Source of the DNA: Streptomyces parvus
Lineage (GTDB): Bacteria; Actinomycetota; Actinomycetes; Streptomycetales; Streptomycetaceae
Assembly: GCF_014648875.1 (NCBI RefSeq)
Contig: NZ_BMRY01000011.1
Coordinates: 62,001-126,000, forward strand
DNA: 64,000 nt
Direction: 5' to 3'
In this document: positions 46,209 to 54,890 of the stretch, piece after piece
Numbering within the stretch: position 1 is the stretch's first letter
Layout of the letters: every line of letters begins with the position of its first letter
The notes under the pieces: model-generated
The model's database searches: none
Seen by the model: the letters and a program-made list of their open reading frames with translations, nothing else
Told to the model about the DNA's origin: nothing
Translations under genes and position numbers: made by a program

Positions 46209-47263
46209 GCGCTCTTGAACTTCCCCCGCCACACCAGGACCGCGAAGAAGGGGGCCCCGAGAAGGGCGACCACGACACCCGCCTCCAGCTCGCCCGGCCG
46301 TACGACCACCCGGCCCACGATGTCGCAGACCAGCAGGACACCGGACCCGAGGAGACCGGCGTACGGCACCAGCCAGCGGTAGTCGGGGCCGGTCAGGTAG
46401 CGGGCCACATGAGCCACCATGAGCCCGAGGAAGGCGATGGGGCCGCAGGCGGCGGTGGCGGCCCCGGCCAGCAGGGTGACGGCGACGATGCCGAGGGTCC
46501 GGCTCGCCGCGATGTTCACCCCCAGCGCCCGCGCCACGTCGTCGCCCAGGTTGAGCAGGTTGAGGGCGGGCAGGGTGACCAGCGCCAGGACCAGTCCGAC
46601 GGCGATGAACCCGGCCACGGGCCAGATGACGTCGAAGCGGACCCCGGCGACGGAGCCCGCGTTCCAGAACCGCAGCGCGTTCAGCGACTCCTTGTCGGAG
46701 AGCGCCACGGCCGCGGTCATCGCCGCGAGGAACACGGTGACGCCCTGACCGGCCAGGGCGAGGGTCAGCGGGTTGCCCGCACCCCTGCCGATGCTCGCCA
46801 GGCCGAAGACGACGACACCGGCGAGCCCCGCCCCGACGAAGGCGAACCAGACGTACTGGAACGGGTCGGTGAACCCGAACACGGCGATGACCGACACCAC
46901 CGCGAAGGAGGCCCCGGCGTTCACCCCCAGCAGTCCGGTGTCGGCGATGGGGTTACGGGTGTACCCCTGGATCAGCGCCCCGCCGACCCCCAGGGCCAGG
47001 CCCGCCACGATCGCGAGAACCGTCCGGGGCACGCGCACGGTCTGGACGATGAGCCGGATCTCGGTGAGCTTCTGGTCGGGCTCGGGCTCCGCGAACAACC
47101 CGTGCCACACCTCGGCGGGGCTCAACGCGCGCGCCCCGACGGCCAGCGACACCGTCGCCGCGACCAGCAGGGTCACCGTGAGGACGACCAGCCCGGCGAC
47201 CCGGCGCCGGCGGGTGTCCGTCGCCCCCTCCGGCGCGGGGCGCTCCACTGCGGTGGTCAACAT
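46205..47263 (-). CDS. cchC: Ferric-siderophore importer permease (CchC type, FecCD family)
   Basis: Second channel subunit of the siderophore importer, 352 residues from ATG 47263 (MLTTAVERP) with AAAGGGAT upstream; an in-frame start at 47338 would add a Pro/Gly-rich segment without a ribosome site. Motifs VRVPRTVLAIVAGLALGVGG and CGPIAFLGLMVAHVAR mark the FecCD family, with about nine or ten membrane helices. Its stop overlaps the start of cchD. It is 112 bases downstream of the ornithine monooxygenase and probably on the same iron-regulated transcript. Confidence 0.93.
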   Translation of the reverse strand: MLTTAVERPAPEGATDTRRRRVAGLVVLTVTLLVAATVSLAVGARALSPAEVWHGLFAEPEPDQKLTEIRLIVQTVRVPRTVLAIVAGLALGVGGALIQGYTRNPIADTGLLGVNAGASFAVVSVIAVFGFTDPFQYVWFAFVGAGLAGVVVFGLASIGRGAGNPLTLALAGQGVTVFLAAMTAAVALSDKESLNALRFWNAGSVAGVRFDVIWPVAGFIAVGLVLALVTLPALNLLNLGDDVARALGVNIAASRTLGIVAVTLLAGAATAACGPIAFLGLMVAHVARYLTGPDYRWLVPYAGLLGSGVLLVCDIVGRVVVRPGELEAGVVVALLGAPFFAVLVWRGKFKSA

Positions 47264-47375
47264 GACGACGAACGATATCCCTTTGATCGGACCGGACACG
47301 CCCGGCCCGCCCGACGGGTCGACGGGCGGGCCGGGCACCGAACTCGCGGTGTTGCAGCGGCTACTGGGGGCGCGT

Positions 47376-48731
47376 CTAGTTACCCGCGCCCTCGACGGCC
47401 TCGACGACCGGCCGGGGTTCTTCGGAGGTGGGCATGGCCCGCCGGTCGAGCAGCGAGTCGAGGATCTCGCCGACCCGTATCGCGGTGTTGGAGAGCAGCG
47501 AGGTGGTGATGCCGTGCGTGTGCTCCGTACCGCCCTGGAGGTAGATGCCGCAGCGCAGGGCGGGATCGGTCGAGATCCGGTAGTCGCGCCGCACCCGTAC
47601 GCGGCCGGCCTCGTCGCGCAGGCAGTGCTCGCCGACCGGGCCGAGGAGGGCGAGCGGATCGGCGGGGCTGTAGCCGGTCGCGAACACCACGACGTCGGCT
47701 TCGAGTTCCGACTCCTCGTCGGTGACCAGGGACCTCACGCTGGCGTGGACGCTGTCGGTCTTCTCCACCACCCCGGTGACCCGGGAGACGTTGAGGAAGC
47801 GCAGCCGTTCGGTGCCGAGGACCTTCTCCCGGTACATCTGCCGGTAGAGGTCGTCGATCAGGTCGATGTCCACCACGGAGTAGTTGGTGTTGCCGTGGTA
47901 GGCCATCAGCCGGTTCTTGACTTCTTCGGGGGCGGCGAAGAAGTCGTCGACCGCGCCGGGGTCGAAGATCCGGTTGGCGAAGCTGCTGTCGTCGGCGGGG
48001 CTGTAGCCGTAGCGGGAGAAGACCGCGCAGACCTCGGCGTCGGGGAACCTGCGGTGCAGGTAGGCGACGTTCTCGGCGGCGCTCTGTCCGGCGCCGACGA
48101 CGACGAACCGGGAGGGCGAGTCGCCTTCCAGCCCTTCGACCTTGCGCAGCAGATCGGAGTTGTGCCAGACACGGTCGCCGCGTTCCACGCCTTCCGGCAT
48201 GAGGGGGCGCAGGCCGGTCCCGATGACGAGGTTGCGGGCCCGGTGGACCGAGAGCCCCTCGGCGGACCGGACGGTCACGTCCAGGTACTCCACGGTCCCG
48301 TCGTGGAGGTACGGCGTGACCGCGACGACTTCGTGTCCGTAGGAGACCATGTCGTCGACCTTGGCCGCGGCCCACTCGAAATAGTCGTGGAACTCCACCC
48401 GCAGCGGGAAGAGGTTCTTGTGGTTGATGAAGTCGATCAGCCGGCCCTGGCTCTGCAAGTAGCACAGGAAGCTGAATTCGCTCGCCGGGTTCCGGAGCGT
48501 CACCAGGTCCTTGAGGAAGGAGACCTGCATGGTGGCGTCGTCGATGAGCATGCCGCGGTGCCAGCCGAAGCTCGCCTGCCGCTCGAAAAAGTGGGCGGTG
48601 ACCGAATCCTGCCTGCCGACTTTGTGGTTGTGCTCGCTGAGCGCGATCGCCATGGCCACATTGGACGGGCCGAAGCCGATGCCGATGAGGTCGTGGACCA
48701 GTGGTGTGTCGCCAGGAAGACCCTGAGACAT
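47376..48731 (-). CDS. cchB: L-ornithine N5-monooxygenase (CchB type)
   Basis: FAD/NADPH enzyme that hydroxylates the side-chain amine of ornithine, supplying hydroxyornithine to the NRPS. The protein is 451 residues from ATG 48731 with GGGAG. Motifs: FAD-binding GIGFGPSNVAMAIAL, substrate-region MQVSFLKDLVTLRNP, NADPH-binding VVVGAGQSAAENVAYLHRRF, and the C-terminal DVVVFATGYSP typical of SidA/PvdA/CchB. An iron box lies 86 bases upstream. In the S. coelicolor locus cchA (formyltransferase) follows this position; here no such gene is present. Confidence 0.95.
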   Translation of the reverse strand: MSQGLPGDTPLVHDLIGIGFGPSNVAMAIALSEHNHKVGRQDSVTAHFFERQASFGWHRGMLIDDATMQVSFLKDLVTLRNPASEFSFLCYLQSQGRLIDFINHKNLFPLRVEFHDYFEWAAAKVDDMVSYGHEVVAVTPYLHDGTVEYLDVTVRSAEGLSVHRARNLVIGTGLRPLMPEGVERGDRVWHNSDLLRKVEGLEGDSPSRFVVVGAGQSAAENVAYLHRRFPDAEVCAVFSRYGYSPADDSSFANRIFDPGAVDDFFAAPEEVKNRLMAYHGNTNYSVVDIDLIDDLYRQMYREKVLGTERLRFLNVSRVTGVVEKTDSVHASVRSLVTDEESELEADVVVFATGYSPADPLALLGPVGEHCLRDEAGRVRVRRDYRISTDPALRCGIYLQGGTEHTHGITTSLLSNTAIRVGEILDSLLDRRAMPTSEEPRPVVEAVEGAGN

Positions 48732-48816
48732 GTCACTCCCATCGTCCGGGAAGTCGCCTGTCAGGCGTGAGGGGAAGGGTTCGGGAAGTGGGCACGCCGA
48801 CGGGGCCGCCCACTGG

Positions 48817-48835
48817 AACTTAGGGGAGCCTAAGC
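48817..48835. promoter_or_regulatory. Iron box (DmdR1/IdeR type) before cchB
   Basis: ACTTAGGGGAGCCTAAGCT contains the inverted repeat CTTAGG-GGAG-CCTAAG and matches the IdeR/DmdR consensus well (TTAGGCTCCCCTAA on the complement). It should control the cchB-C-D-E transcript. The rest of the 379-base gap 48732-49110 contains an AT-rich patch near 48885-48930 (CAATATTGGC, CAAAATAAG) but no convincing gene. Confidence 0.8.
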
Positions 48836-49097
48836 TTCGCAACCAGCCTTGTCGATAGGGCACATGGGGCGACAACTGACTGACGTTCCGTCAATATTGG
48901 CTCAAAATAAGTGGTGTTACCGAGCCATGCGCGACACCTCACGGCCCCCGCCCCGCAGCGGCCCGCGCACCCGGGACCGGCCAGGGCCGGAGTACGGCCG
49001 AATCTTGGCGGCGCCCAGCCCCATGACCGCCGACCGGAGGTCCTTACCGTCCTCTGACGTACGCGCGCCGGACCCCGGCCGGCGGGGCGCCGGGCCC

Positions 49098-49103
49098 TAG
49101 CCT
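49098..49103 (+). promoter_or_regulatory. -10 element, leaderless-type promoter of the SDR gene
   Basis: TAGCCT followed by seven bases and the ATG at 49111. No Shine-Dalgarno is present, which fits a leaderless transcript. Confidence 0.55.
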
Positions 49104-49110
49104 GGCGGTC

Positions 49111-50226
49111 ATGCGCGTACTGGTCACCGGCGGAGCCGGGTTCATCGGAGCACATGTCGTCGCCTCCCTCGCCGCGGCCGGGTACGAGAGCGTGGTGCTG
49201 GACGCACTGCTGCCCTCGGCCCATCCGGAGGGAGCGCCCTCGGGGCTGCCGGGCGACCGGGTGGTCGTCGGGGACGTCCGGGACCGGGAGGCGGTGGCGG
49301 ACGCGCTGGCCGGGGTGGACGCCGTATGCCACCAGGCCGCCATGGTCGGCCTCGGCAAGGACTTCGCGGACGCCCCGCTGTACGTGGGGTGCAACGACCT
49401 CGGTACGGCGGTGCTGCTGGCGGAGATGGCGTCGGCCGGGGTCCGGGACCTGGTGCTGGCCGGATCCATGGTGGTCTACGGGGAAGGGCGCTACGACTGC
49501 CCCCGGCACGGCACGGTCCGCCCCGGTCCGCGCGCGGAGGCCGACCTGCGGGCGGGGCGCTTCGAGCCGCGCTGCCCGGACTGCGGGGCGGAACTGACGC
49601 CCGGGCTGGTGGCCGAGGACGCGCCGGCGGATCCGCGCAACGTGTACGCGTCGACCAAGCTGGCCCAGGAGCACCTGGCCGCCGCCTGGGCGCGGGCCAC
49701 CGGCGGCCGGGCGGTGTCCCTGCGCTACCACAACGTGTACGGGCCGGGCATGCCACGCGACACCCCGTACGCCGGTGTCGCCTCGTTCTTCCGCTCCGCC
49801 CTGGCGCGCGGCGAGGCCCCCCGGGTCTACGAGGACGGCGGCCAACGGCGCGACTTCGTCCACGTCCACGATGTGGCGGCGGCGAACGCGACGGCTCTGG
49901 AGGCGGTGCGGGAGCGGCGGCCCGCGTCCTTCGCCGCGTACAACACCGGCAGCGGCGAGCCGCACACCATCGGCGAGATGGCCACCGTGCTGGCCGGCGC
50001 GCACGGCGGGCCGGATCCGGTGGTGACCGGGGAGTACCGCCTCGGCGACGTACGTCATGTCACGGCGGACTCGCGGGCGCTGCGCGAGGAGCTGGGCTGG
50101 CGGCCCCGGGTCTCCTTCGCGGAGGGCATGAGGGACTTCGCGGCGGCCCCGCTGCGCGATGCGCGGGGCCGCCGGGAGAGCCGGGGTCGCCGGGAGGAGG
50201 GAGCCGTCACGCTGTCGGGAGCGTGA
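49111..50226 (+). CDS. NAD-dependent epimerase/dehydratase with a Cys/His insertion
   Basis: Extended SDR enzyme acting on a nucleotide sugar or similar substrate. N-terminal MRVLVTGGAGFIGAHV has the GxxGxxG NAD motif; VYASTK is the catalytic YxxxK; LRYHNVYGPGMP follows as in sugar epimerases. An insertion at about 130-170 contains YDCPRHG and later PRCPDCGAEL, a spaced Cys-x2-His plus Cys-x2-Cys pattern that could bind zinc, which is unusual for this family. Length is 371 residues. The last 20 bases overlap the convergent kinase gene. The product is unknown; the neighbouring glycosyltransferases suggest a glycoconjugate. Confidence 0.85.
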   Translation: MRVLVTGGAGFIGAHVVASLAAAGYESVVLDALLPSAHPEGAPSGLPGDRVVVGDVRDREAVADALAGVDAVCHQAAMVGLGKDFADAPLYVGCNDLGTAVLLAEMASAGVRDLVLAGSMVVYGEGRYDCPRHGTVRPGPRAEADLRAGRFEPRCPDCGAELTPGLVAEDAPADPRNVYASTKLAQEHLAAAWARATGGRAVSLRYHNVYGPGMPRDTPYAGVASFFRSALARGEAPRVYEDGGQRRDFVHVHDVAAANATALEAVRERRPASFAAYNTGSGEPHTIGEMATVLAGAHGGPDPVVTGEYRLGDVRHVTADSRALREELGWRPRVSFAEGMRDFAAAPLRDARGRRESRGRREEGAVTLSGA

Positions 50227-51309
50227 CCGAGAAGCAGCAGCCGCCCCGGACGTTGCGGACCTCGGCCCGTCCGGCGTGGGCCTCGACGATGCCGCGCACG
50301 ATGGCGAGCCCGAGGCCCGCCCCGGCCGGCGGGGTACGGGCGTGGCTGCCGCGCCATCCCATGTCGAAGACCCTGGGCAGGTCCTCCTCCGGGATGCCGC
50401 CGCACCCGTCGGTCACCGACACCACGACTCCTCCGTCCGAGCGGTGCGCGGCGACGGCCACGGTGCCGTCGGGCGGGGTGCGGCGGATGGCGTTGACGAG
50501 GAGGTTACCCAGGACCCTGTTCATCTCCTTGCCGTCGACCTCCACCGGCACCTCGTCGATCCGGTCGCCGACCAGCCGCACCCCGTGCTCCCGGGCGAGC
50601 GGGTCGGCTCCGGCCAGCGCATCGCCGACCAGTTCGTCGAGGGAGATCCGGGCAGGCGCCAGGGTGAGCGAACCGGCCTGGATCCGGGAGAGTTCGAAGA
50701 GGTCGCCGACCATGGAGTTCATCCGCTCCACCTCGGTCCGTATCTGCCGCAGATAGCGCCCGGAGTCGGCCGCCATGCCGTCCTCCAGCGCCTCGGCCAT
50801 CGCCCGGAGGCCGGCGAGCGGAGTACGCAGATCATGCGAGATCCACGCGACGAGTTCGCGCCGCGAGGTCTCCAGCGCACGTTCCCGCTCCCGCGAGCTG
50901 TCCAGTTTCGCGCTGGTGGCGGCCAGTTCACGGGCGAGCGCGGCCAGCTCCGCCGTGGGCTGTCCGGCGGGCACGGCGAAGGTGCCGCCGTCACCGAACG
51001 ACCGCGCGGCGAGCGTCAGTTCACGGCTCCGCGCGGCCACCCAGCGGCCCAGCAGGATCGCGGTGGCCAGGGAGATGAGAGCGGCCATCGCGACGACGGT
51101 CGTGACGACGTAGAGGTCGTGGGGGGAGAGGAACATCGCCCAGCAGACCGTCAGCGTCCCGGCGAGCATCGCCGCGACGGCCACCCCGGCGACGACGCTG
51201 AGCGAGACGACCAGCGAACGGTGCCGCAGCAGGCGCAGGACCCCTGCGCCGAGAAGCCCCGCGGCAGCCGCCCCCAGGAAGGCGAAGAGCGCGATGAGCA
51301 GGACGTCGG

Positions 51310-51313
<4 letters not shown>
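50207..51313 (-). CDS. Two-component sensor histidine kinase
   Basis: Membrane kinase, 368 residues from GTG 51313, which overlaps the regulator stop (GTGA). The N-terminal half has about four hydrophobic helices (VLLIALFAFLGAAAAGLLGA, VVAGVAVAAMLAGTLTV, VTTVVAMAALISLATAILL) with very short loops, so signal sensing is probably within the membrane. A HAMP-like linker precedes the H box SHDLRTPLAG with phosphoacceptor His. The ATPase part has NRVLGNLLVNAIRR (N box), TDGCGGIPEEDL (G1) and GAGLGLAIVRGIV (G2). It pairs with the regulator upstream. The ligand is unknown. Confidence 0.92.
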
Positions 51314-52110
<797 letters not shown>

Positions 52111-52222
52111 GGGCTCCACTGTGGCACCCCGCTCCCGGCGCACCGGGGCCCGGCCGCCCCCCATCCGGTCGATGTCCATGTTTCGTAAGAACCTGATGCC
52201 CTGAATGCCGGAGTTGTCTCCG

Positions 52223-52228
52223 TAGGGT
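52223..52228 (+). promoter_or_regulatory. -10 element, leaderless-type promoter of the glycosyltransferase operon
   Basis: TAGGGT followed by seven bases and GTG 52236. The earlier in-frame GTG at 52227 overlaps this hexamer and is therefore less likely as a start. Confidence 0.5.
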
Positions 52229-52235
52229 GAGGCGG

Positions 52236-52997
52236 GTGACTGATTCTTCTGCCTCCCCTCCGTGCCCGCCCGCCCCGCTCACGGGTCTCCCCAAGGCCGA
52301 CATCGTCCTGCCGTGCCTCGACGAGGCCGCCGCCCTGCCCTGGGTGCTCGATCGCATCCCCGACGGCTGGCGGGCGATCGTGGTCGACAACGGCTCGACC
52401 GACGGTTCGGCCGAGCTCGCCCGGTCCCTCGGCGCGAAGGTCGTCACGGAGGACCGGCGGGGGTTCGGCGCGGCCGCTCACGCCGGGCTGCTGGCCGCCG
52501 GGGCCGAGTACGTCTGCTTCTGCGACTGCGACGGCTCGCTGGATCCCGCCCTGCTGACCGGCTTCGTGCGGCGGATCGCGGACGGTGAGTGCGATCTGCT
52601 GCTCGGCCGCCGCCGTCCCGAGGGCCGGGGCGCCTGGCCGCCGCACGCGCGCGCCGGCAATCTGGCGCTGGCCCGGATGCTGCGCCGCCGCACCGGCCTG
52701 CGCCTGCACGACCTCGGGCCGCTGCGGGCGGCCCGCCGCACCGATCTGCTGTCCCTGGACCTCACCGACCGGCGCAGCGGCTACCCGCTCCAGATGGTGG
52801 TCCGGGCCTCGGACGCCGGGCTGCGGGTCGCCGAGAGCGACGTCCCCTACCGGCCGCGGACCGGGAAGTCGAAGGTGACCGGCACCTGGCGCGGGACCTG
52901 GCACGCGGTGCGCGACATGCGGGGCGTCCTGCGCGAGCCACCGGCGGACGCCGCGCCCGGCCGGGCCGCCCACGCGGGGGCGGGGGCCCTGCGATGA
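52236..52997 (+). CDS. Family 2 glycosyltransferase
   Basis: Cytoplasmic GT-A enzyme transferring a sugar, perhaps to a lipid carrier (dolichyl-phosphate-sugar synthase-like). The protein is 253 residues from GTG 52236. It has KADIVLPCLDEAAALP, VVDNGSTDGSAELA and the metal-binding acidic cluster CDCDGSLDP, followed by GFG and GRR segments typical of the family. The end overlaps the next gene (ATGA), and three genes (52236-54495) form a coupled operon. The substrate is unknown. Confidence 0.85.
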   Translation: MTDSSASPPCPPAPLTGLPKADIVLPCLDEAAALPWVLDRIPDGWRAIVVDNGSTDGSAELARSLGAKVVTEDRRGFGAAAHAGLLAAGAEYVCFCDCDGSLDPALLTGFVRRIADGECDLLLGRRRPEGRGAWPPHARAGNLALARMLRRRTGLRLHDLGPLRAARRTDLLSLDLTDRRSGYPLQMVVRASDAGLRVAESDVPYRPRTGKSKVTGTWRGTWHAVRDMRGVLREPPADAAPGRAAHAGAGALR

Positions 52998-53656
52998 GCA
53001 CGTACGGGCCGATGCCGACGGGGCCTACGGAGCTGCTGGTCATCGCGAAGGAGCCGGTGGCCGGACGGGTCAAGACCCGGCTCTGCCCGCCCTTCTCCCC
53101 CGTCGAGGCCGCCGAACTGGCGACCGCGGCGCTCACGGACACCCTGGAGACCCTGCTCACCCTTCCCGCCCGACGGCGGGTCCTGGTCCTCGACGGGCTG
53201 CCGGGCCCCTGGACGTCCCCGGGGTTCGAGGTGGTGCCGCAGAGCGCGGGCGGTCTGGACGAACGTCTCGCGGCGGCCTTCGGCGGGTGTACCGGGCCGG
53301 CCCTCCTGGTCGGCATGGACACCCCGCAGCTGACGGCCGGACTGCTCGCCCCCGCTCTCGCCCCGGACGCCTGGGACGGCTGCGGGGCCTGGTTCGGTCC
53401 GGCCGAGGACGGCGGATTCTGGGCCCTGGGCCTGGCGGAGCCCGATCCGGCTCTGCTGCGCGGGGTGCCGATGTCCCTCCCGGAGACGGGCGCGGTGCAG
53501 CGGCGCAGGCTGGTGGAGGCGGGGCTCGTCGTGCGCGATCTGCCGGTACTGACCGATGTGGACACGGCGGCCGACGCCCATCGGGTCGCGGCGGCCGCGC
53601 CGGGCGGCCGGTTCGCCGGCGTGCTGGGCCGACTGACCGGGGCGGGGGCGCGATGA
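52994..53656 (+). CDS. TIGR04282/DUF2064 family nucleotidyl- or glycosyltransferase-like protein
   Basis: A 220-residue protein of the family sometimes named rSAM/selenodomain-associated transferase 1. It starts LLVIAKEPVAGRVKTRL, the family hallmark, followed by LVLDGLPGPW, LVGMDTPQLT and a Gly-rich AEDGGFWALGL segment that forms the donor pocket in relatives. ATG 52994 overlaps the upstream stop. The biochemical role of the family is not established. Its pairing with a GT2 enzyme and a methyltransferase is recurrent in actinomycetes as far as I recall. Confidence 0.85.
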   Translation: MSTYGPMPTGPTELLVIAKEPVAGRVKTRLCPPFSPVEAAELATAALTDTLETLLTLPARRRVLVLDGLPGPWTSPGFEVVPQSAGGLDERLAAAFGGCTGPALLVGMDTPQLTAGLLAPALAPDAWDGCGAWFGPAEDGGFWALGLAEPDPALLRGVPMSLPETGAVQRRRLVEAGLVVRDLPVLTDVDTAADAHRVAAAAPGGRFAGVLGRLTGAGAR

Positions 53657-54495
53657 GTACGACCGTGCCCCCGTCCGGGCTCGCGGCGCCGGCCCCCGCC
53701 GAATCCGCCGAGACCGGTACGGGTCCGGCCGCGACGCGCACCACTTCCTGGGGCGCCGACCCGTACGCGAACGCCCTGCGCACCGGCCGCGGACCGCTGT
53801 TCCTGCGCCGCAGCGACGGCTGGCTGCTGCCTCTGGACGTGGAGCGCTGGTGCTCCGACGCCGGCTCCGCCGACCTGTCCGCGCTGCACCGGTGCGAGGG
53901 GCCGGTGCTGGACATCGGCTGCGGGCCGGGTCGGCTGGTCGCCGAGCTGGCCTCGCTCGGGCACCGGGCACTGGGCATCGACGTCAGCGAGACGGCGGTG
54001 GCCCGTACGCGCGGTCTCGGTGGCGCGGCCCTGCTCCGAAGCGTCTTCGACCCGCTGCCCGGGGAAGGCCGTTGGGGCACCCTTCTGCTTCTCGACGGCA
54101 ACATCGGCATCGGCGGGGACCCGGCCGCCCTGCTGGACCGGGCGGCCGATCTCCTCGCCGTCGGCGGGCTGTTGATCGCCGAGACCGCCCCCGTCGATGT
54201 GGACGAACGGGTCCGGGTCCGGCTCGACGACGGCCGGGGCGGACCGGAAGCGAGTGCCGCTCCCGCCGCGCGCGAGGCCGCCGGCGAGCCGTTCCCCTGG
54301 GCACGGATCGGAACGCCGGCTCTGCTGCGGCACGCCGGCGCGGGCGGCTGGCGTACGGCTGATCAGTGGGGCGCGGAGGGGCGGACGTTCGTGTCGCTGC
54401 GCCGGCCCGTCCGGGAGCGGAGCGCCCGGACCAGCAGCCAGAGCGCGGAGAGCGCGAAGAGTACGCCGGAGATCAGCAGCCAGTTGCCGAAGTAG
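53653..54495 (+). CDS. SAM-dependent class I methyltransferase
   Basis: A 280-residue enzyme starting with ATG 53653, which overlaps the upstream stop. The SAM-binding core is clear: GPVLDIGCGPGRLVAELA (motif I), ALGIDVSETAV (motif II) and LLLLDGNIGIGGD. The natural end of the fold seems to be near GRTFVSLRR; about 30 low-complexity Ser/Ala residues follow, because reading continues 133 bases into the convergent membrane-protein gene. It is the third gene of the glycosyltransferase operon. The substrate is unknown. Confidence 0.85.
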   Translation: MSTTVPPSGLAAPAPAESAETGTGPAATRTTSWGADPYANALRTGRGPLFLRRSDGWLLPLDVERWCSDAGSADLSALHRCEGPVLDIGCGPGRLVAELASLGHRALGIDVSETAVARTRGLGGAALLRSVFDPLPGEGRWGTLLLLDGNIGIGGDPAALLDRAADLLAVGGLLIAETAPVDVDERVRVRLDDGRGGPEASAAPAAREAAGEPFPWARIGTPALLRHAGAGGWRTADQWGAEGRTFVSLRRPVRERSARTSSQSAESAKSTPEISSQLPK

Positions 54496-54890
54496 ACGTC
54501 CGGGGTGGTGCCGGCGGCGGCCTCGTACCGCCGCTCGGTCCGCCGGGCGATCAGCGGGAACCAGATCAGCAGGAGCAGCCCGGAGAGGAACACCGGTACC
54601 CGGACGAAGTTCACCAGGGCCGTCCGGGGGCCGAGCGCGGCGCGCAGCGCCCGGTCGGCCCCCGCGTACACCGGGAGCAGTACCAGATCGTGCAGGACGG
54701 CCGACCCGGCGAACCAGAGCAGTACACCGACGGTGTCCCCGTCGAGCAGCCGTACGCCCGCGTAGCCGGCCAGACAGAACGTGGCGGCGAGCAGGATCAG
54801 GTGGAGCGGGCCCTCGCCGTACAGCCGGCGGGGTGAGAAGCGCCCGCGGCGGGGTCGGGCGGGAGACGGTGGCACGGCTCGGGTGGACAT
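54363..54890 (-). CDS. Small four-helix membrane protein, unknown function
   Basis: A 175-residue protein with a basic N-terminus and about four hydrophobic helices: LHLILLAATFCLAGYAGVRL, VGVLLWFAGSAVLHDLVLLP, FLSGLLLLIWFPLI and LLISGVLFALSALWLLVRAL. The ATG at 54890 shares a base with the stop of the molybdopterin enzyme (TGATG), so the two are coupled. No named family was recognised. It could help anchor or supply electrons to the oxidoreductase. Its 3' end overlaps the convergent methyltransferase gene by 133 bases. Confidence 0.75.
   Translation of the reverse strand: MSTRAVPPSPARPRRGRFSPRRLYGEGPLHLILLAATFCLAGYAGVRLLDGDTVGVLLWFAGSAVLHDLVLLPVYAGADRALRAALGPRTALVNFVRVPVFLSGLLLLIWFPLIARRTERRYEAAAGTTPDVYFGNWLLISGVLFALSALWLLVRALRSRTGRRSDTNVRPSAPH

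Noticed and set aside
48732..49110. A remnant of cchA (formyltransferase) or a small gene at 48849-49100
   Set aside because: No formyltransferase motif in any frame. The 83-residue plus-strand frame is Pro/Arg-rich, lacks a ribosome site and contains the promoter of the next gene.
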